From Alviniconcha marisindica (lineage: Eukaryota; Mollusca; Gastropoda; Provannidae): a stretch of DNA of 64,000 bases. The notes under the pieces are model-generated. The model had not been told where the DNA came from and did not search any database. It worked only from the letters and a program-made list of their open reading frames with translations. Numbering within the stretch: position 1 is the first letter of the stretch; the number at the start of each line of letters is the position of its first letter. The stretch is from contig JABMCL010001668.1 of the NCBI GenBank assembly GCA_018857735.1, forward strand, positions 61,001-125,000, read 5' to 3'. Position numbers and translations under genes: made by a program. Shown here one piece after another: positions 1 through 11,939 of the stretch.

Positions 1-132
1 ACAATTAATGAAACATTAAAATGGCTCTCATCGCTGGTGCCGCCCAACTTAATGCATGAGTCATTCTGGTGGTGACAGTGTAGCGTTAGGTAGGCACTAT
101 ATAATCTCCCTCTTTTCCCCACCACCATCATA

Positions 133-290
133 GTTCAGGAGCTGTGTGAGAGTCGAGGTGGCCGTCCTGGGCTGTCCGTCCTAACGAGCCTTCTGGTTTC
201 CGTGGACGCAAAGAATTATTGCACCGTGCTTCGGCATTGGTCACAACTTGTCCCTAATATGTCAACTGACATCTGAGGACATTAAGCATC
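133..290 (+). repeat. Dispersed ~160-bp repeat, copy 1
   Basis: It runs from GTTCAGGAGCTGTGTGAGAG to CTGAGGACATTAAGCATCAC. It is nearly identical to 320-480 and similar to 8799-8955, all in the same orientation. It is a SINE or satellite-derived short element with no coding frame. A fragment (GGTTTCCGTGGACGT) recurs at about 556. Confidence 0.8.
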
Positions 291-319
291 ACTTCATCAT
301 CATCATCACCACCACCATT

Positions 320-480
320 GGTTCAGGAGCTGTGTGAGAGTCGAGGTGGACGTCCTGGACTGTCCGTCCTAACGAGCCTTCTGGTTTCCGTGGACGTAAA
401 GATTTATTGCACCGTGCTTCGGCATTGGTCACAACTTGTCCCTAATATGTCAACTGACATCTGAGGACATAAAGCATCAC
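320..480 (+). repeat. Dispersed ~160-bp repeat, copy 2
   Basis: This second copy starts 187 bp after copy 1, separated by a CATCAT/CACCAC tract. The pair is a tandem duplication that includes the trinucleotide linker. Confidence 0.8.
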
Positions 481-579
481 TTCATCATCACCACCACCAT
501 ACCCCCCCCACCCCACCCCCCCCCCACCCTTCTCCCCGTCCCTAATAAGCTTTATGGTTTCCGTGGACGTCAGTTACTT

Positions 580-1010
580 AGACTGGGCCGCTGGTTGCAC
601 TGATTTCCCGTCGTGCGGTCTCGAGTGCTGAAGATGAGGCGTGGTTAAAACGCTAGCGGGGCGGACGGTGGCCGCGTAACTGATCGGAATTAGTTTTCAT
701 GCCGGTTCGATTACCGGCACAACCAGTCTCGTTTAGTCCAAACCGCGGCGCCATGTAATCAAACCGTGTTAATACAAAATGTGCTTCGAGAATCGGCCTC
801 GCATGGGACTGGGGTAAAACCCGGAGTCAATGTCCTTGCCGACAGTTTTTGTATTTGTTTACCACAAAGACTCATATAGTTGAGTCCCAAACACATATCA
901 GACCATGACGGTGTTACTTTATATAATGATGTTGGTAAATCCCAGGGCAGTATGCTAGGACAGATAAACCGAACAAAAACACCAGAACAAAACTGAACAG
1001 CTCAATAAAC
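580..1010 (+). other. Unique-looking GC-rich stretch with possible Pol III B box
   Basis: There is no protein signal. GCCGGTTCGATTACCGGC at about 702-719 combines a B-box-like core with a perfect hairpin, and TGGCCGCGTAACTG lies about 35 bp upstream where an A box would be. It is a possible old tRNA-derived element, weakly supported. Confidence 0.3.
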
Positions 1011-1206
1011 AGAGGCCTGGTAATTCAGAAAATCGTGCTTAATCTTGGACCATACATTGACTAAGTCAGTGGCAAACTGAGCCTCGAGTGAAGAGCATGC
1101 ATGTTAACATTGCTTCCGGTAACGGTGCAGCCTTTCTTCGTCTTCTCGTCTTCTGTTCACACGTGCTTTCTCCCTGGTTGCGCAACGGAGAGGTGATAGC
1201 CTGCCG

Positions 1207-1730
1207 ACTAGTTTCAGAAAGAGAGAGGTGATGGTGGACTAACTGATTTCAGAAAGAGAGAGGTGATGGTGGACTAACTGATCAGTTTCAGGAAGAGAGA
1301 GGTGATAGTGGACTAACTGATTTCAGAAAGAGAGAGGTGATGGTGGACTAACTGATTTCAGCAAGAGAGAGGTGATAGTGGACTAACTGATTTCAGAAAG
1401 AGAGAGGTGATAGTGGACTAACTGATTTCAGAAAGAGAGAGGTGATGGTGGACTAACTGATTTCAGAAAGAGAGAGGTGATAGTGGACTAACTGATTTCA
1501 GAAAGAGAGAGATGATGGTGGACTAACTGATTTCAGAAAGAGAGAGATGATAGTGGACTAACTGATTTCAGAAAGAGAGAGGTGATAGTGGACGAACTGA
1601 TTTCAGAAAGAGAGAGATGATAGTGGACTAACTGATTTCAGAAAGAGAGAGGTGATAGTGGACTAACTGATTTCAGAAAGAGAGAGATGATAGCTAGTGG
1701 AGTAGCTGCAGAAAGAGAGAGGCGATAGCT
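1207..1730 (+). repeat. 35-bp minisatellite, ~14 copies
   Basis: The unit is GATTTCAGAAAGAGAGAGGT + GATAGTGGACTAACT. Variants are GATGGTGG/GATAGTGG and GAGATGAT/GAGGTGAT. Units degrade toward 1690-1730. Confidence 0.9.
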
Positions 1731-2249
1731 AGCAGTTTTTAGGAACTGGGATTGCATTTCCAAGGCCTAGTGTTGGTGTGGGCGGCGCTCTTATCTTCCA
1801 GGCTTCGGCACGATAACGTCAAAGGCCGCACGTCTGTGGTGATTCTTGGATACTACGGAGTCTTTCACGTCGTCCGCCCACATCGCTGCTCTTAGCTTGT
1901 CCAACTGGCCTCTGGCGGAAGATAGGCAAATTGTACGGGTTTAAACACATAAAAGGTTCAAAAGAACGCTTATTTATTAGGACAAAAACACACACTCTGC
2001 AAATTTTCGGGGTAATCCCCTTTGTCAAGCTACAAAACGACACTTAAACAACAGTTAAACGGTGAAAAACGACGAAAATGAAATGAGAAGCGAAATAATC
2101 TGTTCAAGTTTGGTTGAGCTATGGTTGTTTTTCTGAAGTTGTATGGGTACCTCACCCAGTTGGTGACAGCATCTAGTCCTGTGTTGAACTTTGGCTGAAC
2201 AAGTTGATTCTCGGAACACCCCCCCCCCCTCCCCCATCTCTCTAGCTGT

Positions 2250-2250
2250 A

Positions 2251-2312
<62 letters not shown>

Positions 2313-2514
2313 AGCACACACACACAAACGGCGCACATACCTGGTGTAAATGAGAGATGGAGGGGGCGGAGGGGTGGGGGTGGGGGGTGGGGAGGGATAG
2401 TAGTGGTGGGGAGAGGGAGCGGTGGACTTGGACCAAGACTGACACAGAAAGACTGAGTGGGGTGGGGAACAGAGAAGGGAAAGAGGAGGAAGAGAGGAGG
2501 AGGGGGGGGGGGGG

Positions 2515-2560
<46 letters not shown>
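2250..2560. repeat. (CA)n, G-rich and (GA)n simple repeats
   Basis: The (CA)n tract spans about 2251-2309. A purine-rich stretch then leads to a G run (about 2502-2517) and (GA)n to about 2560. A poly-C tract follows at about 2845-2862. Confidence 0.95.
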
Positions 2561-2566
<6 letters not shown>

Positions 2567-3233
2567 GGGAACGGCATCATATAACTCAGTCATGACTCTC
2601 AAATGTTTCACAAGATTGTAAACAAATGTTTCACAACATGGTAAACAAATTATTTCAGGGCTTGTATGAGCGTGTTTTGTGCTAGAAGTATGGTCGTTAG
2701 TGTTGTATTATGTGATGCACTTAGAATTTACTGAGGGCATGGCACTGCACCAAACAAATGCCATTTGACTGACCGATTCACTTCAAACATTGGCTTGGAA
2801 CACTGACATCACAAACGTGGACCACATCTGAATGCACCATGCTGCCCCCCCCCCCCCCCCCCCACACACACACCGTTTAGAATGCACTGGTGATGCATCA
2901 TTGACCACTGAGGTTTTCAGTTGATTACCAACACGAGTGACCAAATTGTTGAATCACGGAATATCAGTCGATACAATACTTAGTATCTGAATTAATAAAG
3001 AAGCACTAGACTCGAAATTAGGTTCTATAGCTTACTGAGTTTTGTTTTGTTTGCCCCCCTATATAATGTTATTAATAAAATAAAAAATATATATCTATAA
3101 GAAGAAGACCCCCTCCCAACCCGCAACACACACACACGCACAACCCCACTAACAATTGTCATATGGTATACATGCAGTGTCACGCAACATTTATGCTTAC
3201 CAACATAATGGTACGTCTACTTTTTGTTTAAAG

Positions 3234-3382
3234 GTCCAACCCGGAACGCCCAGTGCAGGCGCACTCCATCCAGGGGACACAATCCTGGGCATTGGCGGAA
3301 CCAACGCTCAACAACTCACACACATGCAGGCACACCAACTGATCAAGAGTGCTGGGAATCATCTACAGCTCACTCTAATCAG
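3234..3382 (+). CDS. PDZ domain exon (second half), Zasp/PDLIM/LDB3 type, partial gene
   Basis: This is an internal exon between TTTAAAG and GTAAAG, ending in phase 2. It encodes QPGTPSAGALHPGDTIL, then GIGGTNAQQLTHMQAHQLIKS and LQLTLIR. The PGD turn, the (M)THxxAxxxIKsA helix and the LxLT final strand match the PDZ domain of the Enigma/ALP family, which binds alpha-actinin at Z-discs and focal adhesions. Family knowledge says an intron splits this PDZ just after the PLTISR-like segment, where this exon begins. The exon with the carboxylate-binding GF loop was not found upstream and probably lies outside the window. If not spliced, the frame stops right after LTLIR. Confidence 0.75.
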
Positions 3383-3779
3383 GTAAAGGGTAAAAGTGAC
3401 CAAGGTTACCTTTCGCTTCTCAGTGTATGATCAACAGAGTTAACTGCCTGACCAGGTTGTGCTTCAGTGTGCATAACGGTTGTGCCTATGGCACATGCTC
3501 ATACTCATAGGCTCTGTACCACTAACATTAGTAATGTTCAATGTAAGCAACACACTGATAGGCACACCCACACACACATGAAATACACACACAAATGCAC
3601 CAACACATGTCAGTGTGCACATGTATGCACTGTGTGCGCCTGCACACTTCAAGACAAGCAAGTACACATCCAGGATCTGACTCTGCCATGAAATTTGTGT
3701 CAGTGTGCATGTTTGTGTATGTGTGTGTTTGTGTATGAGAGTGCGTGCGTAATTGTGTGCATGCATGGGGTGCGATCAT

Positions 3780-3780
3780 A

Positions 3781-3853
<73 letters not shown>

Positions 3854-3995
3854 CATACCACATGTGCATGTATGTGTGTGTTTGTCTGTATGTGAACGTA
3901 TCACATGTGCATATATATGTGTGTGTGTGTGTGTGGCATGTGTGCATCTGCGTGCACACATGCCACAAAGTGTGTAAGTGTGTGTGTGTGTGTGT

Positions 3996-4049
<54 letters not shown>

Positions 4050-4052
4050 CAG
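3780..4052. repeat. (TG)n microsatellite cluster
   Basis: (TG)n runs over 3781-3850 and 3968-4050 with interrupted ATGTG/CATGTG sequence between them. It lies inside the putative intron between the two PDZ-gene exons. Confidence 0.95.
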
Positions 4053-4154
4053 GTGCATGCATGTGTGAATAGACAAGCATGCTACTTACTTCATGCCCTT
4101 CAAGTCACTTCTGTGAAACTGCTTGCCATTAATGGCCAGTGTTCTGTTCCACAG

Positions 4155-4227
4155 GGGCCCATCCACAGACTTCTCCTCCATCAAGCCCAAAGGGCCTGTC
4201 AAGTTCTCTCCCTGGAAACAAAACTAA
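4155..4227 (+). CDS. Candidate terminal exon of the PDZ gene
   Basis: The exon follows TTCTGTTCCACAG. Splicing from the phase-2 donor at 3383 gives GPSTDFSSIKPKGPVKF, then SPWKQN and TAA. The reading is proline/lysine-rich, continues in phase and would close a short PDZ-only isoform. It rests on phase and composition only, so it could be coincidence. A diverged copy lies just downstream at 4302-4382 with the same TDFSS(I/V)KP core. Confidence 0.4.
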
Positions 4228-4301
4228 CTTCACTTCTTGACAGACTTTCTGCATTCTACCACACTGCTGCAAAATGACTCTGCTGTGTCTTCATAATGCC
4301 T

Positions 4302-4382
4302 ACAGACTTCTCCTCAGTCAAGCCCAGAAGCCGCTGACGTCGTTCCCTCCCTGGAAACAAAGCTAACTTCAAAATGACTCTG
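4302..4382 (+). repeat. Diverged duplicate of the candidate PDZ-gene exon
   Basis: The sequence from ACAGACTTCTCC to AAAATGACTCTG repeats 4164-4282 with an internal deletion. In frame it reads TDFSSVKPRSR then a stop, or after a one-base shift continues to PPWKQS. It is probably a decayed exon duplicate. Confidence 0.55.
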
Positions 4383-4947
4383 TGTGGTTACAACAATACA
4401 AGGTTGACAGTAAACTATGAATCTGCTATACTCTCTGTGCTGGACCCTGTTTCCATGCCACAACCACCAGGATTATACAAATAACAGAAATCGGTATTAA
4501 TGCATACCGTACGCTGTGCTGATGACTAAGATTATTCATACTGTTTGGAAACTGGTAGACAGTACTGGCACTGAACAATACCTATTATGATGTGCAAAAA
4601 TGTATAGCATTTAACAGGGAATTCAGTACTGAACTTGTCTTTCATTATTTGTAGAATTGTACTCCAACAGAAATATCCAGTGTGTGCAGCAATGCAGATT
4701 AAAATAATTCATTGGTGAGAGAAATGTTTACAACATTGCCGTCAATTTTCCCGTTGTTTCATGCATAATGGTGGCAGAAGGTGCATGCTCACACATTAGG
4801 TTTAGGAATGTGAATTTGCCTAGTAGACTCTCAGCTTGCTCCAACATCACAGTAAGAAAACTCAGTGATGCCATTTTCTTATACTATTTACTTTGAACTG
4901 TTAGCAATTTTTGTTCTGCCCTTTTCATCAAAATGGTTTATTTATTC

Positions 4948-5046
4948 AACAAAGGAGTTAACTGATTAGCACTCAAAAGACATCACAGGAATACAAGAAG
5001 CACCCAAACTGCCTAAAGTGAACTGGGTAACTCTCACCTGACATAC
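4948..5046. mobile_element. Fragment of the MITE-like family
   Basis: AACAAAGGAGTTAACTGATT, AGCACTCAAAAGACATCAC and TAACTCTCACCTG match one arm of the 57.7-kb element. The copy is diverged. Confidence 0.6.
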
Positions 5047-5049
5047 AAG

Positions 5050-7466
5050 TAATCCACCAGAAGTACATCTTCACCAGCTCATGGATTGAGGCTCCCCAAA
5101 AATGGACCTATTGACAAATGACAGGAATTGCTACATTTTGCAACAATTACTTCCTGACAGTAGCCTTTGGAGCAAGGGTAGGTCTTGAAAAGTACTGTGG
5201 AATAAATTAAAGATGAGAAAATGATATGTTTGGATGAGATACATGGAGAAATGATCATTCTAGTTAACCGTCACAACAATCACTATTTGATTGTTGGCAT
5301 CAAAACTGGAATAATTAAACTCGCTCACTGGCAACATCGGCAGTGCTCCTGGAAACCTTATTGTCTGTAGGCCTAACCAGTGCTGAGAGTGGCCCTGACC
5401 TCACCAATGTGTTTGGGCTCTCACCAGTGTGGCAGCCTATGCAATACTATGTCAGAAAAAAATGTGCACTAGATAGCAATCATCTTTGCCAAGATTTGAG
5501 GCTTATTTGATAATGGGTGATTTGTTTATAAATGAGTGTACAATTTTATTATATCTAGGCTAATAGACTAGTGGTGGGCAGGTCTGTTATCATTCATGCA
5601 GTAAGTATGTTATCTAGGTAGCAAGTGGAATATGGCTATTTCGCACAGAATACTAACAATTATACTAGTTTAAACTGGTGTGCACGTTACCCACCACGAC
5701 AACGTTGACTCCTAACATCACACCCTGTTATTGTGTGCTTATCACCATCCATCAATAATTGAGCTGAATCCAATTTGTTTTGCTGGCTTATTTCAAATTG
5801 TCTCAAGAGTGATTTCGCTCAGCATCTGCTTTATTGTCTGTTACATTTTTCTGCTGATGCATCTATGCAACATTTCATTAATTAAGCAGAGTGCTCACTT
5901 CACTGTATATTTAGAAGGGGTGGGGTGGGGCAGTTGAGCTATTCCTTTTGTAAATCTTTAAAAAAAGAAGTCCATTGACCATAATGGCAGAGGGTGCACC
6001 AGCTGAGTGATCACTGCTTTTTGTCCGTTGTATTCTGTTCCATTCACTTGTGTTTCAGTAGGTCATACAATTTTGCTTGGCCGGTTGTAAGGCGTATGGC
6101 CCTGATGTAACTGTAACGGCTGACTGGGCGTAAAACACCAAATTACTGACTTGTAAGATGTCATCAGTTGACTGCCCTCCTCTCTGGGGGTCGTTTTAAA
6201 TGGATGCTCTGGGAGTGGCTGCTGAAAGTGTTCAACATCTCTGGCTTGCAGTATTCAGTAGGGTTGCATCCATCCCCAGGTTCTTCTTCTTCTGTCTACC
6301 CCCCCCCCCCCCCCCCCGCATTTTTTTTATACCAAAATTGTTGAAATTCCATTATTCCATCCTTTCCCATTTGTCAAACTTTACACTGATTGTGATGTGT
6401 ATCATGTACAGCTGATTGTCTTTTTGTGCTGATGGCGTGTGCTGCACAGCAAATTTTGAGTTGCATATGATAATTTATAAAATCTTGCCTCATTTGTTGG
6501 TGTGTGTAACCCATTCATGTCTCTAATTTTGTCATTATGTTTGTGTAAATGTTTCTGTATTTACTTCTGATTTTGAGATGGTCTGAAAAAAGAAAAGGAA
6601 AACGCTGCGCACACACTAACTAAATGAATGAAATGAAGTGGCAATGTAGAGCGACAAACTGGCAAGGGAAGTAACCCCAGTGTTTTGATAAATTACACAG
6701 TATATGGATTACCTCTCAGGAGTTCCCTTTCTTACTTTGTAGGCATCTGTTACAAAAATAAGACCCATGTTTTGATGGACGGTTGTAAGCTTCAAGCTGT
6801 GTGATTACCATGCGGCTTTTATTTTGTGTCTTTTGCTTTCTTCCTTGGCTTTAAGCAATACATGTGCCTTTGTTTCTGGCTGCTGCTGTTCAATCAAGGG
6901 TGATATGATGGTTAGTGTTACATTTGCCATTGATGCCCGAGATACAGAGCTTTTTTTAAAAATTATATTTTATTGAGACTGAGAGATCATACATCTCTGC
7001 CTCTGTGGATATCCTGAAATACGGTTTTAAATTACTCATGGATGCGTTTCTTAGTTTATGCCAGAATGTAATGAATTTATAATATTAATAACTGTAATAA
7101 AAACATTTTCTTAAAGGACAATACAAATTGGTAACAATATTTGGGGTTTTGTGTGTATTTTTTCAGCAGTTTGTGAATTTCCCAATATCAGTGATTTTAT
7201 TAATACCCTTTCCATAGCTGCCGTGTGTTTTGCGTGTGTCAAAACTGCCGGACTAGATCAGTGATCCGTCCTAATGCACGTGTTCATTGTGTATGTATAT
7301 ATGTATATCTGTTTTTAAAGCACATATGATGATCACTTTATTGTGTTTGTGATGTAATAAACAGAGAATAAATGCTACTGGCTTGAAAACTGTCTGCCAT
7401 TTATCTCCTCTTTCCTTCTCTCTGTTTATTTGTGATGGTCTCCCCAGTGTGTACATTTCCCCAATG

Positions 7467-7509
<43 letters not shown>

Positions 7510-8798
7510 AGTGTGTGTGATATGGTAAATTGGTATTTTATTATACATGGATAAATTCTTAAGCTGTGCATATCATTTTCTTTCTTTCTGCACGGATCTG
7601 TCTCTGCCATGAACTGCATGCACACACCCAATCAGTAACTGTGAACACTGGCAGTGAATAATTAGATGAATAACAATGTGGGCAACCAATATGCTTGCAA
7701 ACAAAATCAGATGAACACCAAGATCAACTGTGATGGAGCTGGCTAGAAATAGAATGGAGAACAAAGTGGCAGGTAAAACTACATTTTCTGCAACAATTAA
7801 GAGAGAAAGACTACAGTTACAAATGAGAGACTTATGATACTCTTATGCGCACACACGCGAGTGTATTCAGCACAGCTGCAGCCAGCTTACATGTCATGTT
7901 CAGACTGAACCAAAAAAAGAATAAGTCATGACTGAACTGATCAAACAAGGCTGCCTAATTCAGTAATTGGTCCAGTCAACTTGGTAGGTCATATTAAACA
8001 AAGTAAAAAAGACTTGGTGTATGCAAACTGTAAATTCATCATTTTATGTCCAAGATGTTAGCCGGGCCCACCTGAGCTGCAGGTTTAATCTAGACATAAT
8101 GATTATGATACATAATATATATTAATAGTATAAATTCTATAATTTATTAATACAAAATAAGAATTAAAAAAAGAAGGGGGGAAAAAGTATTGTCTCTGGT
8201 TCATCATTGCCATTTAGTGATTTACTCAAATCTCAGTACCCAGCCAGCCCCTCCTGTCCAGCCCCCATATCCACTCAAGCTGAAGAACTGACTTGGTGGA
8301 AAAGCGGGGAGGGGGCAGAATCAAATATTCACCGAACAACAAACTGACAAAGCAAAACATGATGGTATTTGTCTCAGACTAAGTTAGCAACTGGATTTTA
8401 ATGTTCTGTCAACTGCACAGGGTTACATCAGGATAACTAACTCTGTCATAAGCAGATTCGCATAATTTCAAACCTTTTCTCAAGCCAGTCCACAAAACCA
8501 GTCCCCATGCAAACATAAAACATACAGGTTTGATAATACACATGCACCAAATGCAAATTTTCAAAGAGTTACTCCATTCAATACTACCCCTGTTAAAAGA
8601 GCACATAAGGCTGGAAAATGCTTGTATTGTCAACCATTCTAATTTATTGATATCTAAAGATTTAAGAAAAAAGAAAAGAAAAAGGAATGCATTGAAACTT
8701 TTTTTTTTTTTTAAATCAATACATAATGGCAAACACCAGTGCCATATGGCAGCAAGCTGTACATACCACCTAAAAACTATCATCTCCCAGTGCTCATA
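5050..8798. other. Noncoding stretch
   Basis: No gene was recognised. It contains AATAAA at 5201, the SINE-like tail at 6100, a poly-C run at about 6300, a (TG)n tract at 7470-7507 and short A- and T-rich runs. The open frames are short and unlike any family I know. Confidence 0.6.
6100..6150 (+). repeat. SINE-like tail (GACTGGGCGTAAAACACCAA family)
   Basis: CCTGATGTAACTGTAACGGC followed by TGACTGGGCGTAAAACACCA recurs at 26230-26280 and 47646-47700, and in weaker form at 25531-25571. Such tails are common at the 3' ends of molluscan short elements (general knowledge). Confidence 0.6.
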
Positions 8799-8955
8799 GT
8801 TCAGGAGCTGTGTGAGAGTCGAGATGGCCGTCCTGGGCTGTCCATCCTAACGAGCCTTCTGGTTTCCGTGGACGTAAAGCTATATTGAACCATGCTTCGG
8901 CATTGGTCTCAGCTTGTCCCTAATATGTCAACTGACATCTGAGGACATTAAGCAA
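8799..8955 (+). repeat. Dispersed ~160-bp repeat, copy 3
   Basis: This is a more diverged isolated copy (GAGATGGCCGTCCTGGGCTG...), 8.3 kb away. It shows that the unit is dispersed and not only a local tandem duplication. Confidence 0.8.
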
Positions 8956-9599
8956 CACTACCTACCTATCTCCCAGTCCTAGCTGTTGAACAAGAGCCAT
9001 ACCCAAAATCCCAACTCTTAACAACAAAAAACATCTGGAGATTGGACCATTAGCAGAAAAATGACACGGCATAAAGTGCAAGATGATTAGGTTGAAAAAC
9101 AAACAAAAACAAAAACCAAGAATGGAGATAGAAATGGGGATTCAAATATCCGCACTGAGATTTCAGACACAAATCACAGGGGTAAGACATCAGACATCTC
9201 CGGCCTCCATTCGGCTGTCAGATTAGCAGTGAGAACAAAAGAGTGAAATGCGTTTGGGAGAAATACAGCAGAAATGAACAGTGACGACGAAGGTCTTTGC
9301 AGTACAAAAACACTATGCTAAAACAATCACCATCGAAGGTCAAGCACTATGCTTTAGAAACGAGCTGACCAGCTTCTGGTCTTTCTGGCTTTAGGCTGGT
9401 TTCACTGGCATGGCACCAACAGATCAGCGTCGCCTTTGCTTGCCTCATTTAACGCCAAGGTTCACTTCCGTGGTACTGGCAAAGAGCCTCCCGTTGATTC
9501 GATGATGCTTTACGTCCACAAAAATGGTTTATTCGGGACGGCAAAAATAGTGGGGAGAGGCGGTGGGCGGGAGGGTTTGGAATGAGAGCCAAGGACTAA

Positions 9600-10260
9600 C
9601 CTCCCTGAGCCAGCTTCTCAACATTCCCATCTCCTTTTATTTTGCCGCGAAAGGTCACGGCCGTTTGGTGGCGCTGTCTTAACTTCAGGGTCACGATTGT
9701 TTTGGCAGTTTTCGCGTACGCACGCTCACCACAGTCGCTGTCTCATCGGCCTTTGGCAGATCTTCTACTGTTTGTCACCTGTCTGATTTGTGAGTATGGC
9801 ATTTACGATCATGTTGTGAATGGTACTTGTGTGTTGAGTGTGCGTCTGCGGTGATAGGCTTGTCAGACAACAAGAGTGCGCAGGACGGCGGGCACCGAAG
9901 TTACAGCCATTGCCGTTCTTGCCGTTCGATCGACCACCGAGCTGTTCTGTGCATTGTGTCACTGTCGTGATAGATCTGCTTTGCGCGGCCTGTTGTTGTT
10001 ACCGCAGAATACCTACCGCTCCTGTGTGTGTGTGTGTGTGTGTGACTGGAAGCAGATTGACTTGGTTGAAAAGTGTGATGTGGCGTCGACCACGCCCGGC
10101 ACTGGTTGTCAACTCCCGGCGGATGCTAGCAACTCGACGAAGCATGTGTGGTTAATCAGTTGCATAGATAGAAACTGGGAGGGGTTTTGACCGCTACCTG
10201 TGGAACCACTTATCTTTGTGTCCGAGGCTCCAATACTAGCGAGTCATCGACCTATCGATT
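9600..10260 (+). promoter_or_regulatory. GC- and CpG-richer stretch, possible promoter or 5' exon region
   Basis: CpG is visibly more frequent than in the A/T-rich surroundings, and a GTGAGT donor-like site lies at 9791. It sits about 1.7 kb upstream of the transposase-like frame, so it could hold its 5' exon or promoter. No convincing coding continuity was found. Confidence 0.25.
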
Positions 10261-11939
10261 TATTCATCCGTTGTGCTAATGTTCAAAGTAACTCGCGATC
10301 GTCCCCCCCCCTGATTTTTTGCTTTTCCCTCGAGGATGAATGAAAGGTTTGCCACGCCCCCAATACCTTTCTCGATCTCTCTTAAAATTTGTGCTTGCAA
10401 TACTGACGAAATGCTATTTTTCTTCCTCCCCACAACAACAGATTTACCGTTTTTCATCATGTTTCACTGAGACAATTTCTGTTCCTGCGTTACTCCAACT
10501 CTAACTTAGTCTAAGACTGTAAGAGTCAGGTAGTGGTGGCTTGGTCAGCAAGTGCCTTGCTCAGTATCTTGCTTTGTATTTTGCATTCAGTGCTCCATTC
10601 CACCATACAGGCTCACGTGTAGTGCCATTGTTGTTTGATGTGATTACTGTTTGTTTAGATTGAGAATACACTACAGTTCACAATTTGGACAATTGTGCTT
10701 CTGTGTTTTTTTCTCACAACATGCAAATGGTGCACAGTGCATTTCATTCATCAATATTTGGATAGCTGTGTCAATTTCATCACTGAGAATGTTACATTGC
10801 AACTAAACTACTTACTAGCAGTGTTTACATTTTCTGGAAAGCCTCTTTTGACTTGTGAAACTGACATTAATTTAATGATTAAATAAAACATTGCATTAAC
10901 CAGTTGGACCGCTAGCTGTTAATCTTAGCCTTATTTTTATTTGTTACCTGAGGGATGAGGATATATATATACATTTGCTATCATCATGGTGTGTTTAATA
11001 GATAACATTTAGTAGAGTGCATTTTGATTCAAGTGCAGTATCCTAAAAAAAAAAATCAATAAGACAGAAAGAAAACTGCATCCCCTACCCCCGCACCCCC
11101 CCTTCCCTTTTATTTCTTGTGTGGGGGTGGGGGTGCTTCAGTTGAAATACTTTAAAAACTTTATTATAAACTGAGTGATATTAAAAACTTGATACTGCGC
11201 AGACAATATTCACATGGTGTTGGCGGTCTGTTGTAAAAATGTAATTATATTGATAATAATGGATAATAATGGCTCAGTGTGACAGCTTGTGTTTTCCAGC
11301 TCCTGTCTTGCACATGTGTGGAGGTATTGTGAATGTTAATCCCAACTCTCTCACTGTACAAGTTATAAATAGCTGGTCCTACAGTGTACATGTATCTGAT
11401 GTAACACAGTCATGGTCTGTTTGCTGCAGCTGTTCCTAGACTGGGTGGGGTGTGGACTGCTTAGATGTGGGTGTATTCATGAACAAACTTCTCTGGACAG
11501 TAGTAGTACTAGTACTACTACTGGTAGAATAGATCCCCTGTTGGGGCAGTGTGCTTAACATGGGAGTTGGGACAATACAGTTCTCCACTGTTATGTTTGT
11601 GTTAAGCTGTTTTTGTAATCTTGACTGTAGGGTTCTGGACATTGTGCCATTGACTCATGATGCTATTTTTACTCTTCAGTTGTTGTCTTGTAAACTGTGT
11701 ATATTTTTTTGTCTTGCTTCACAAATCATCGAAAGAGAGTATTTATAGCAGATTCTGATGGCATTGCCACTGATGACTTGGGATACTTTAGAGATCACAC
11801 AAGTAACACATATAAGGGCAGTTTTCTGTTTGTCTGTCTGACTGATAGGTATCTTTGTTACTAATGTTAGTTTGTATAGTTCTCTGTGTCACTCTCACTG
11901 TCTTTCTGTTTTCTCACTCTGTTCATTACAAGAACTGTG

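Noticed and set aside
8409..8783. 124-codon minus-strand frame
   Set aside because: Contains low-complexity runs from A/T tracts and no domain. Random open frame in A/T-rich DNA.
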